Below are positions 54,992-64,000 of a stretch of 64,000 nucleotides of DNA, in pieces. Numbering within the stretch: position 1 is the stretch's first letter; each line of letters begins with the position of its first letter. Source of the DNA: Ulva prolifera (Eukaryota; Chlorophyta; Ulvophyceae; Ulvales; Ulvaceae); contig CM041202.1 in the NCBI GenBank assembly GCA_023078555.1, positions 4,274,022 to 4,338,021 on the forward strand. The letters run 5' to 3'. Under the pieces are notes generated by a model. The model was not told the origin of the DNA. It did not search any database and was given only the letters and a program-made list of their open reading frames with translations. A program made the position numbers and the translations under genes.

Positions 54992-57328
54992 TCAGCGGAC
55001 ATGTTGCTGTGGCTGATCATTGCGTGTCCGCTTGGGGTGATTGCCAGTCCCTTTGCGGATGGGGTCATACCGGTCCCTCTTGCCATCTCGACGCCGGGCT
55101 GGGGGGCTGGTGTACTGCGGGGGCATCGGAGTAAGAGCCCGCTGCTTGTTGAATTCCTCCACGAAGAATGCCTCGCGGGCGTCCCGTGGCACGGCTGATA
55201 AGAAGGCGGCGCAATGGCTGAGCTGGTGTAACCCCGCCTGCGGGTTCTGCCTCGCAGATGGGCAGAGGTAGCATTGCTTAAAGGGGTACAGGTAGTACAT
55301 GCGCAACATCATGGTGGCACAATAAACAAATGTGGCCTGCACGCCCGGCGGTAAGGGGGTGGTCGCCCTCGCCAAGGCACCATGAACAGAAGTGGGGCCA
55401 CCCTGTAATTCTAGGCTAAGTGCCTTGCGCAAATCCTGTGGTGCCGCCGCATTTCTGCAGAAGTCCTCGACCCACGGCCTAACGACCGCCTCTTCTGTGG
55501 AGCTGGCCACCTCCTTAAGCCCCGGGAAGTGTGCCGCTCTAGCCGCCTTTGGCTGGCCCCCACGGCCTGGCTGCACACCAGTGTCGCGATGAAGAGGAGG
55601 GCCGGGTAATACAGCAGCCGCCGCCTGTAACTTGGCGTCGCCGGGGGTATGTGGCTGCGGTTTGCGCTTTGAGTGCAACATATGTTTGCGCTTTGAGTGC
55701 AACATATATGCATATATGGCATAATCAATATTATAATCCGGTGTGTCACCAGCAAAGCGCTTAACTGTGTTTGCTGACTCACGCACTTGTTGTAGCTGCG
55801 TGACGGACCATGTGATAAAGTGAACAGCAGTCGCGTCCGCGCTCTGTGCACAACCGCCCATCGCAGGTTTAAGCTCTACATTAAATTTCTCCAACAGAGT
55901 AGACAATGGCATAAACATGCGCAGAGTACCAGCCAACGCCGATGTGCACACAGGCTGCATGAGGTGCTGGAGCTTCGTAAACAATATGCATGCAAAATCC
56001 AGGAGGCTTTGCTTGCCTTGCATGTGTGCATAATCCAGGAAAATTAATCTGTAATAAGTTTTAATATGATGAATAAGCTCATTGAAATCGACAGACTCAG
56101 CGGCATCATAACGTTGCCATGCCAATTCGATGTTATGCCTAAATTGGCCACTTGTAAAGTAAAAATCACGTATGACCTCAAGCCACTGTCTAAGCGTGCA
56201 CGACGGATTCAGAGCGGCCTCTTGCGCTGCCGAGAAATGCTGGTCAGTGCGTGAAAATGTGGTCGTGATGTGTTGAATAACCTGGCGCTCAGAAAGCTGT
56301 CGACAATTCGAACGCGCATGCAAAACGTCACTCTGAAACTTGTGCCACCGCAGCTCTGACAAAGGGTCACCGCGTAGAGCGGCGGCTGTGGGCATTTTAA
56401 TGGCTGAAAACGTATACTGTGCGCTACGAAACCAATTGTGAGACTGATCGTCTGCAAAATTTGGGTTGCATTCTGGCAGAGATGATGTAATGGGTAAGAC
56501 GGTCTGCACCTGCGCTGCGACGCTGGCCGAGCAATCTCGGTACTGAAGCGCCTCAGCCTTGGTAATCTCGGATACGTGCGCCGTGGGAAACAGCTCGGAC
56601 ACGTTCTTAACACAATACTTTGCACTTGTAAACGCGTGCCAGACTGCGTGAGTAATGTCATAAATGATAGGCTCGGCCGCCTTGGCCAAGCTAACAATGG
56701 CTGCTCCGTGGCTGGTCACGGCAGACGAGGTTCGGAGCTTCAAGGTCCTCTCCTTTGCGCCCAGCAACCCTAAGTGGTCATTCTTGACGGGACAAGACAG
56801 AAACGCCAGCGCAAAGCTCTTGTAATCAGGAGCAAACGCATAGGCCATATCCAGCAACGGCTGGGCAAACTTCGGGCCTAGCCAGACCATAAGGGTCATA
56901 GCGGCCGGGCTGAGCAGATCACGCACCGGGCCAGCGCAAGGGCCCCACTCCGTGCCGCATGTAAACGCCGTAGCCGGCTTCAATGCACGCTTGAGCACCT
57001 CAACCGACTGCTTACGCTCAAGTGGCTGGAATGGCACTTCATCAGCAGACAGGGCAGACTCGACGAACAGTTGACACGCGTCTCTACTCACAGTCTGGAA
57101 CGCAGATTTGTCAAACTCGGCCGCGCTCGCCACTAACAACGACTGTAACCACGACAACATACTGAACCGCCGCCTGATATAATCCAACTCCGACTGGGGA
57201 AACGCAGACAGCCCCGGATTCTGGGATTGGTCGAGCGAATAATTGCACTCAGACGGAGAGACCAGCGAGTCGCGAGCTGTTTCCCACGTAATCGCGGTGT
57301 CGCCCATTGTGACGTCGTCGCCAGCCAT
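54992..57328 (-). CDS. Gag of chromovirus copy B (778 aa)
   Basis: Open from an ATG just downstream of the 5' LTR. It is mostly helical and hydrophobic in its first 500 residues, fitting a capsid precursor. A duplicated seven-residue unit lies near residue 560 (MLHSKRKHMLHSKRK). A single Cys/His cluster (CYLCPSARQNPQAGLHQLSH followed by C) may serve as zinc knuckle, and the C-terminus is basic (RRRDGKRDRYDPIRKGTG). It is larger than usual for Gypsy gag. Pol follows in another frame after about 100 bases. Confidence 0.7.
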   Translation of the reverse strand: MAGDDVTMGDTAITWETARDSLVSPSECNYSLDQSQNPGLSAFPQSELDYIRRRFSMLSWLQSLLVASAAEFDKSAFQTVSRDACQLFVESALSADEVPFQPLERKQSVEVLKRALKPATAFTCGTEWGPCAGPVRDLLSPAAMTLMVWLGPKFAQPLLDMAYAFAPDYKSFALAFLSCPVKNDHLGLLGAKERTLKLRTSSAVTSHGAAIVSLAKAAEPIIYDITHAVWHAFTSAKYCVKNVSELFPTAHVSEITKAEALQYRDCSASVAAQVQTVLPITSSLPECNPNFADDQSHNWFRSAQYTFSAIKMPTAAALRGDPLSELRWHKFQSDVLHARSNCRQLSERQVIQHITTTFSRTDQHFSAAQEAALNPSCTLRQWLEVIRDFYFTSGQFRHNIELAWQRYDAAESVDFNELIHHIKTYYRLIFLDYAHMQGKQSLLDFACILFTKLQHLMQPVCTSALAGTLRMFMPLSTLLEKFNVELKPAMGGCAQSADATAVHFITWSVTQLQQVRESANTVKRFAGDTPDYNIDYAIYAYMLHSKRKHMLHSKRKPQPHTPGDAKLQAAAAVLPGPPLHRDTGVQPGRGGQPKAARAAHFPGLKEVASSTEEAVVRPWVEDFCRNAAAPQDLRKALSLELQGGPTSVHGALARATTPLPPGVQATFVYCATMMLRMYYLYPFKQCYLCPSARQNPQAGLHQLSHCAAFLSAVPRDAREAFFVEEFNKQRALTPMPPQYTSPPARRRDGKRDRYDPIRKGTGNHPKRTRNDQPQQHVR

Positions 57329-57382
57329 CTGCAGAGCCTCGGTCGAGTTAATCAGGCCAGGGAACTTAGCAGAATCGATACC

Positions 57383-58182
57383 TGTTGAGACCTATTGGTC
57401 TGGTCTTGGGTAACAGACCTCGATGGCAGTAAGGAGAAGCAGTGATGGGTCAAGATTGCCGCAGCACGAGGGCTGTATAGGCACAAACAGAGCAGAGGTA
57501 CACTCACACGCAGGGATGCGACGTGCCAGTGCAGAAATGGATGGCGCCCCAACTAGACTACTGTAAAGCGTGTCTGGTCCCAGCAAGCGCTCGGTATAAA
57601 TACCGGGGTGTATGCGCCCAGGTCAATCCCCCTGTCAAAGCTGGCCTCGCCGAATCGTGCCGCATAACTGCCACACTGATCCAAGATCCCGCATAAGCGC
57701 GGGAGATCTTAAATTGTGGCTCACAGAGCCTGAGATGAGTGTAAGCAAGGCTGCGCACGTAATTCGTGGGCAGCTCTGGGTGGCTGTACAGATATTATCG
57801 TGCATGCCAACCCTGGAGCCCGCCGGGCGGACCCTGTGTAACGGCGGTAATGCACACAGTAAGACGTAATATGTGCAGTAACGATTCGGCTAGCTGCATA
57901 AAGCCATAATAAGCCTATGACGGGACACATTGTGCCGGGAGAAGGCTGTACACAGTGCTGATGCCATGTGCACGTAAGGCTAGTGGACGCGTGCAGTCAC
58001 ACGTGGCTAGTGCAGGCACGTAAGCCCACTGAGCGTACGTGTGATCACACTGTGTACAACTCGATCGGTAATTCAAAAGCTATGCGTGTGCGACCGTCCA
58101 CATGGCTGGACAAGTCGCTACGCATATAAGAAGAGGTGTTAATTGTGCCAGCATGCGCTAGCGTGAGAGATATCTCACAACA
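57383..58182 (-). repeat. 5' LTR of chromovirus copy B
   Basis: 800 bp, TG..CA, pairs with 50313-51109. Confidence 0.9.
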
Positions 58183-58329
58183 AAACATCCAACATGCTGC
58201 ATCTCCCAAAACCGCCCTAGCAGTGCTTCATATGTGCCTCAAGTTATTTTTCGCTCGAAGCAGAGCCTCTCACCTTGCACTCCATCTCCAAATGGCGTTC
58301 TGCGCGTGGTACATCGCCGAAAACTTGTT

Positions 58330-58555
58330 GTTTGATCGTTCCTTATGTGGAAAGTTGTTGTGCACTCGGTCTCACAAATCAAATGCATTCACCTGCACAT
58401 GGTTTCCTGTGCATCGCGAAACTTCGATCCAGATGTCAACAATGCTCTTGTGCACTGCATGGCGAAGCGGGAGTGGCAGTGGTGACGCGTGACGCATACT
58501 GCATAAAAACTTCTGCACTACGAGCCAGCGCTGATGGTAGTCGCTGGTGAGGAGT
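58330..58555 (+). repeat. Remnant of DIRS-element upstream region
   Basis: Matches the reverse complement of 14462-14670, the segment upstream of the tyrosine recombinase (shared TATGYGGAAAGTTG, TCGCGAAACT, GTCAACAATGCT and GCTGATGGTAGTCGCTGGTG). About 65-70% alike by eye. Confidence 0.55.
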
Positions 58556-58559
58556 GCTA

Positions 58560-58775
58560 TAGTTGTGGAAATGCCTCGTAGCACCTAAGGCATAGTGCAC
58601 ATGGTGATGCACGCAGAAAGTGACACGTGGCGCTGTTCCGCGAATTAGAAGACGCATTCCAGCGCCAAGTATACGTCGAACAAGGTCATGGTCAAAGTAT
58701 CAGACTCAGATACTGACCATGCAAGTGTGATCCCAGATCCCAGGCGTCATGTGCTAAGTTCTCCGCACACATACT
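58560..58775 (-). repeat. Copia LTR remnant
   Basis: Matches 62760-62985 in the same direction (GGTGATGCACGCAGAA, GTGACACGTGGC, AGTATCTGACTCAGATACTG with one change, CAGGCGTCATGTGCTAAGT). It corresponds to the last part of the LTR at 62768-63265 when read on the minus strand. Confidence 0.6.
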
Positions 58776-59243
58776 TACATTTCGCCCAACTAAACTTACG
58801 GTATGACACTTCCACTCACGCTTGCATTCGGACACCTGTAGGGTTGCGATGTAATCTTCTCCCAAGCCCTCGGGAGAACGCCGCCACGTGCAACTTTGCT
58901 GCATGAATGAGTCACTGGCCTACTTCTGTTTGGCGGCACTCATTGCTCCTTGCACGGTGGTCTAACTCTCTCTCCGGCTAATTCTTTACCTTTAGCTGAT
59001 TGCTAACGCGTTGTGAGTGAGCTCCCGTGCTTCCACGCACGATGTACCCGATCCCTGTATAGTTACGAACCGTGATCGTGTTGTTTGCCAGCATTTACTC
59101 CGGGGGCTTTCGCTCTCGCTCTCTCCTGCCAGCCATGAAAGGGAAAGAGCCCAGCTCAGAAGCGCACAAGTCAAGGGGAAAGGGGGGGGGGGGGGGGGGG
59201 CTTCTGAATTTTTGAAAGCCTAGAATGCAGTCTCCACAAACAA
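58776..59243. other. No gene; contains (G)19
   Basis: Nothing recognised except a run of 19 G at 59182-59200, just outside the hAT-like element. Confidence 0.5.
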
Positions 59244-59251
59244 CAAATGGG

Positions 59252-60688
59252 TAAGGCTGGCCGTGAGGGGTATACTGGGTTCCATATACCGGTATAAGGG
59301 TATATTTTTTTAGAGACGCAATGAAAACTCGGATCACAAAAGTAATTAGATATTTAGAAAGCCCTTTTTCTTGTGGATTATACAGATGTCAATAGTTGTC
59401 AGTTCATATCAATAGGCGCTGTGTAGACATCGAATGATGTTTTGGTTCAGAGTGGAAAAACATTCAATGCCTCACTTTCCAGAACTGATTCAAATTCGCT
59501 CACAAAGTTGCAGAGCAAGATTAAAACATCGTTGGAATCTACATGAACATTATTTTGCGCCTATACAAGTCACTGAATTGACTGGCGATGTGTATAATGG
59601 CCAAGAGACAGTATCATGAGGACCTATTAACAGCCCGTCTATAACCCATTCTCAGCCCGTTCACAGCCCTTTCACAACGCACAGCCCATTCACCTATTCT
59701 TGTTCTAAAGCGTTCAGCATTGTTGAATGATCCATGCTAGCTTCCTAAGCTCGTCAACTGAAGCAAAACGTGATCATGTGCTGGCTCGCTCAAGGGGCAT
59801 GGCATGCCTAGCAGCAGTATATATACATATCGGGACTATGGCAGTATATATATACAGACTGAGAGTGTGGCAGGATATATTCATCCGATCTGTGCGTGTC
59901 GGAAACTCAGATCGCTCTGGCAAGCACACCATGCGATCGATGCTACTGGCCGTAGTGCACGTAAACAGCAACCAGAAGCACACAAATGGCATACTTCGTT
60001 GCGAGTAACGCAAGAGGGCTCACTTGACTTCGCAGCTCTTCTTTTAACGTGAGCTGCGCGACGTGTGCCCGAGTGTGTGGTCATTCGCATGACACTTCGA
60101 CGGGCTAGCGCTGCCGAGCTGACGCCGAGCAGGCAACCTTGCCGAGCAGGCAACCTTGGGCTGCCGAGCTGACAACCTTGCCCACATGACTGCATACTAA
60201 CTTGAACGCGTGTGTGGGGACACTTGGGGCCTCGACAACGCTCAGCCTGGTCCAAGCCGATCCAAGCTTCGCTTTGGACGACAGGATCCTATCGACTGTC
60301 AGTATGTTACGCACAACTTACTCAGACGACGAAGACACATTGTTGAACTGAATTGCGAACTGCGGATCGCTTTCAATCTCCTCTGTGCATCGCTGACGAC
60401 TAGCACGGATGTTCATCGTGTCTCATGTCACAGTATCGCATGGAGTCGCCTCAAGAACAGATCCACAGATATTTAATGCACTGTTAGGCTCCGCAGTCCC
60501 ACTATACCCGTTGCTGGGGGGAATAATGTTCTGCAAGGGTATATCGCAGCCTGAATGTACCCATCTCAAGGGTATACCGACATATAGAGATTATACCCCT
60601 TATTCTGTTGATTTTGAAATTATACCGGTATATATATCCTATACCCATATACCGGTATAAATCCTTATACCGGTATAGGCCAGCCCTA
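59252..60688. mobile_element. hAT-like DNA transposon, 1437 bp, with 8-bp target duplication
   Basis: CAAATGGG flanks the element on both sides (59244-59251 and 60689-60696). The ends are short inverted repeats: TAAGGCTGGCC at the left and, reverse-complemented, TAGGGCTGGCC at the right (one mismatch in 11). An 8-bp duplication and TAGGG-like ends are typical of the hAT superfamily. Subterminal TATACCGGTATA palindromes occur once at the left (59285) and three times at the right (60621, 60648, 60666). No full transposase is present; a frame at 59434-59619 (+) reads WFRVEKHSMPHFPELIQI, faintly like the hAT C-terminal dimerisation region. Tandem units of CAGCCCRTTCA type lie at 59637-59695 and GCCGAGCAGGCAACCTT units near 60125-60160. 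Confidence 0.8.
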
Positions 60689-60696
60689 CAAATGGG

Positions 60697-62206
60697 AGCT
60701 GCCGCCTACTCGTGCGTACATTCAAGTCCGGCAGTCTATGCTCTGTTCTGCCTAGGCTTTTGAATTTCATTTGACCCCTTTATCTCGGCACTTCCTTCTA
60801 ATTAGAGTGGCTTTCCTCCTCAGTATGGAAAACGCACCATTCCAACACCCCTAGTCTAGCTGAAAACCGGTGTCAACATAGAATGTCAACATGGTATAGT
60901 GCGCATCTAGGAGCTGGATAATGACAATTCAAAAACAACACGGCAAGATTGGGTGACCCCTCAACCACATTATATGAAAATGTGCTTGGTCCCAATATCT
61001 CGGATCCGCCCTGGCTCGGGTCACTTGTCAGAACTGAGGCCATGACGCGATTATGGGCATCTACTCGACGTGATGCCCATCACGACACGTTTCAGGGGCT
61101 ATATTATTACGCCCTTGACGTGAAGGGGCGCCCGCGTGACTGCAGACGGCGCGATACTTTGAGCCCCTCTAGCCATGTTGCCAGTCGCGGGTCACGGGGT
61201 TCATAGTCCGCAATACACGTCCGCGGACAACCAGAATAGATTTATAACAAGTAATGATATATGGCAGTCTAATGGAATCGTAGCAGAGGGCTCGGCCAGC
61301 GAGGTTCTTGTGACTTAAAGCACCGCGAACCTCACTGCAACAGGCCAGCGTAAACACGAGGCATCGCTACCTCGTAAGCAATCCAGCTAGAGAAGTTTAG
61401 TGATATACATATACAGCCTATAATCAAGTTATTTAGCGCCGGTTAGTGATGTCACATAGTGCCATTGTCCTCCTTTGCAGCGCAGAGCTCGAGATGTTGT
61501 CGAACTGCCTGCCCGCCTCTCTTTGCGAGATCGGGGCGCCATTGTTTAGCCACGATACCCCACATCTCACAGATTTGATCGCCAGCACGACATCTCTGGC
61601 GCGCGCACTAATTTGCTCGGATCTGGACGTCTCTGTCATTGTTGCCAGCCAATAAACGAGTACAATGTATGTTTGAAGAATACATGGACAATCTATAGTC
61701 TGTATGAAGTCGTTTAGGTACATATTGTCGACGACCTGAGCGCCACGGGCTGGGTTCGCAGGACATTGAAGCGGAAGCGTTTGAAACGCCAACACGCGCC
61801 CGACTCCAAGCCACCCAGCCACTTGAGATAACGGTAAACACTATCCAAGTATGCTATGATGCGTGGCGCTGGCTGGCGTGGCGCGTCTGGCGCGTACATT
61901 GATGTAGTCAGTACCGCTGATCCTGACAGCCACACGCTTCCGAGCGGCTCACGGCCACGGGAGGACACGAAACAGCGTCTTTTCGACGCAGGTCCATTCT
62001 CAAGACATATAAGATGGTACATGCTTAGCGATATAGCGAGCGGCTCAATGTCAAGACGTCTGCCCGTTTGTATTGCTTCGAGTGACCCATGACTGGGCCG
62101 ACCCGAGCCAGGGCGGATCCGAGATAGGGGGGGTCTGCACTCGGGCCTTGTGCGCGTCCTTCGAGAATGCGAGCAAGTGAGACATCGCCCGGGGGGCTAG
62201 GCGGTG
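60697..62206. other. 1.5 kb with an inverted-repeat pair
   Basis: No gene recognised. TATCTCGGATCCGCCCTGGC followed by TCGGGTC at about 60995-61021 recurs in reverse at about 62096-62122. Short frames at 60949-61206 (+) and 61433-61822 (-) have no known domain. A GAGGTTC/GAACCTC hairpin lies near 61299-61334. Confidence 0.35.
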
Positions 62207-62265
62207 TCTATGTATGTAGTTACAAAGGACAGAGGTCGGGCATGGAGCCGTGGCTCGGAATCCAC
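62207..62265 (-). repeat. LINE 3' tail fragment
   Basis: The minus strand ends CCTCTGTCCTTTGTAACTAC, then ATACATAG, matching the LINE end at 47984 over about 60 bp, including a GGCTCSATGYCC block. Confidence 0.55.
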
Positions 62266-62284
62266 TAAAAAAACCACTCAGTTA

Positions 62285-62627
62285 TTCACCGTTTCCGTTC
62301 AAGCCCACTATGGGCAATTGGACTGCACATGAGAAACTACAAAAGCGTCTTCACAATTAGAGAAAACGCAGGCATCCATCTTCACAAGGAAGCAGCTAGC
62401 CATCAACCACGCAGCCCATCGTCGCATGAACGTCAAAGCCTTTGCAGCAAACAATGCTTGCTTACAGCTAGTAGGAAACCATCTCCTCACGCAACACCAA
62501 ATCTCAGAGAGCGGGGTATCGTAGCGCATCCACATCGGATCAGAACATCCACACTTGACACCTGTACGCAGCAGCGGGGTGCCGGCAGAATTGGCTGAAC
62601 GCATCAGTGCAGCAAGACACGGGACTA
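62285..62627 (-). repeat. Unclassified repeat R-b, copy 2
   Basis: Reverse-complement match to 36885-37215. The frame CVRRWFPTSCKQALFAAKAL, TFMRRWAAWLMASCFLVKMD, ACVFSNCEDAFVVSHVQ ends CP-stop, as in copy 1. Confidence 0.65.
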
Positions 62628-62767
62628 GGGCTGTTCCATCCCCCTTGTTCCTGGCCGGAATCCCCGTGACAGTCTGCGCTCTTCACCGGGATTCCCCCGG
62701 AGACCGCAGCCACAGAAGCGGGATCTCCCGGTCGTGAGCTGAATGTCTACATGGAAAAGTGTGTTAC

Positions 62768-63265
62768 TGTTGTGAACGTGCCTCGTACTGCCCAAGGCAA
62801 GTGCACAAGGTGATGCACGCAGAATGTGACACGTGGCAGTCACCAACCCCCGAGTGAGAAGACGAATTCCAGCTCCCCGTGTAGGTCGAACAACATCATG
62901 GTTCAAGTATCTGACTCAGATACTGACCATGCAGGTGTGGTCCCAGATCTCAGGCGTCATGTGCTAAGTACTCCGCACACGCCTTGTCTGTGAATTGCAC
63001 ATCACAATAAATAGAGCTTGCGTCTGTACCTTGAGATCCACCATACATGCAGGGTCTTCAAGATGTTTGATGTGCAACAAATATGCTGCAAGCATGGTAT
63101 TGTAATCAAGGATCTATGCGCAGCATTTGTTAAGCTACTTAGTGGGCTTCAAAGCCGTTACATGTGGAGCACTCACGTCGTACGTCGGCTATACACATAT
63201 CAGGGAAATGCTGTACTGCAGTGAAGCAGTACGGGCACCGGTAAGACTGTAAGAGAATAGTTACA
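62768..63265 (-). repeat. Copia LTR, possibly solo
   Basis: About 498 bp beginning TGTTGTGAACG and ending GTTACA on the plus strand; read on the minus strand it is TGTAAC..CAACA. Its two ends match the separate fragments at 19672-19841 and 58560-58775. No Copia coding sequence adjoins it directly. No convincing target duplication. Confidence 0.5.
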
Positions 63266-63632
63266 GACCCGAACAAGGCGCTTCTTAGCCTTCTCGGCTG
63301 CCCGAACATCCGCACGTGTTGGCCGCACGAGTGGCTTTCTGAGCTTCCATAAGCTTCGCCAGTCATGGTACAACGCCGAGCACGGCGTGAGATTGTGACC
63401 ATGGATGACACTGGCAAGGCATTCGAACCACAAGATCAGACGAAGGCAGCTCACAAGCAGCACAGCTTTGCTGCCGCAAAGGCAATGCCGATCCTCCGCT
63501 CAGTCATCCCGTTTGCACGGTGATCAGCTGTGGGGGGTGTGCGATGAGTAATGCCACGACTCCGGAGGTAGAGACTGAGGGCCATTTACCATACCTACCA
63601 AATTTACCATACCTGAGGGCCCCCCCCTGGTC
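63266..63632. other. No recognisable feature
   Basis: C-rich tandem units (GGTCATGG with CCCCCCT) lie at about 63615-63660. Otherwise nothing is recognised. Confidence 0.3.
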
Positions 63633-64000
63633 ATGGCCCCCCTAGCCCCCCCTGGTCATGGTAGGTATTCCAGGTTCATGAGTGTTGTAGGAAGCATCCA
63701 GTACATTGCAGGAGTGACACGACCTGACCTGAGCTATGTGGCACATGCCCGGGCCCGGCACACGTCTAGTAGTTTTAAGGAACATTGGTTTGCCGTGCAA
63801 CATGTTCTGAGATACCTGCAGTCCACGAAGAATTTAGGAATTAAATTTATAGGCTCTGATGGAAATGGGTGTTTGCTAGAGGCTTTCTCAGATGCAGACT
63901 TTGCGATTCTGCGGATCTGAAAAGTGTATCTGGTATGATTGTTCGGGTGTACGGGAATTGAGTTCTCTGGCGTTCGAAGAAGCAGAGTATAGTGGCTGGG
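63633..64000 (+). mobile_element. Ty1/Copia pol fossil, RT end and RNase H start
   Basis: Reads RFMSVVGSIQYIAGVTRPDL, then FKEHWFAVQHVLRYLQSTKN and AFSDADFA, then an RNase H piece (VLWRSKKQSIVAG) at the window edge. It resembles the pieces at 20.6-20.8 kb and 40.4-40.7 kb. It continues beyond the window and is broken at least once or twice within the visible part. Confidence 0.75.

Larger units (their letters stand above)
50313..58182 (-). mobile_element. Ty3/Gypsy chromovirus family, copy B, with both LTRs
   Basis: Flanked by LTRs of 797 bp (50313-51109) and 800 bp (57383-58182) that begin TGTTG and end CAACA and differ at about ten places, so the insertion is young. On the minus strand: primer-site-like GGTATCGATTCTGC right after the 5' LTR, gag (57328-54992), protease/RT/RNase H (54.9-52.4 kb), a further ORF (51756-51346) and a polypurine tract (AAGGGGGGAGGTG) before the 3' LTR. 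The integrase and chromodomain seen in copy A are not found here, so it could move only with help. No matching 5-bp target duplication is seen (CGTTG against AAACA). It sits about 1.6 kb upstream of Rab1, in the same direction. Confidence 0.9.

Noticed and set aside
62763-63264. GTTAC as a target duplication around the LTR
   Set aside because: The right-hand GTTAC is also present in the homologous LTR fragment at 19837, so it belongs to the LTR.
1-64000. CRISPR arrays, bacterial operons or a viral genome
   Set aside because: No regular spacer-repeat pattern, no ribosome-binding-site-led gene runs; spliced host gene and retroelements show eukaryotic nuclear DNA.

Overview
This window is nuclear DNA of a eukaryote. 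It holds one clear host gene, a Rab1/YPT1-type small GTPase, split by phase-0 GT..AG introns, and almost everything else is transposable elements or their remains. The mix (a Ty3/Gypsy element with a PHD finger, a chromodomain Gypsy family, Copia, a DIRS-type element with a tyrosine recombinase on the opposite strand, LINEs with a restriction-like endonuclease) together with GTGCGN-like splice donors suggests a unicellular alga, probably of the green lineage. That is an inference; I cannot name the species. No rRNA, CRISPR or operon structure is seen.

Layout. 1-2500: a Copia fossil on the minus strand, interrupted by a neat 798-bp DNA transposon (1478-2275). 2985-11073: a long Gypsy-type element (+) with gag, protease, RT, RNase H, PHD finger and integrase. 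About 11600-14940: a DIRS-like element whose RT/RNase H (+) and tyrosine recombinase (-) converge on a palindrome. 14945-19030: LINE pieces, a dispersed repeat and a second copy of the first Copia family (+). 19672-21888: another Copia fossil (-), abutted by chromovirus copy A (21889-27536, -), which is cut by an APE-type LINE (27537-31420, +). 32008-36270: a GC-rich LINE with restriction-like endonuclease (-). 38220-41250: a Copia fossil (+) carrying a very young 749-bp LTR element (39260-40008) with perfect 5-bp target duplications.

42512-48759: the Rab1 gene on the minus strand. Seven coding exons give a 211-residue protein with all G motifs and a CC tail. Two of its introns have been swollen by a Copia fossil, LINE ends and a CA microsatellite. 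50313-58182: chromovirus copy B (-) with two 0.8-kb LTRs about 98-99% identical, lying just upstream of Rab1 on the same strand. 58330-64000: DIRS and Copia LTR remnants, a hAT-like DNA transposon with a perfect 8-bp target duplication (59252-60688), an unexplained repeat shared with 36885-37215, and a Copia fossil running off the end.

The elements show a layered history: old Copia remains host younger Gypsy, LINE and small-LTR insertions. The most novel-looking items are the small LTR element with one membrane-type ORF, the TIR element with an acidic ORF, the convergent DIRS arrangement and the PHD-finger Gypsy element.
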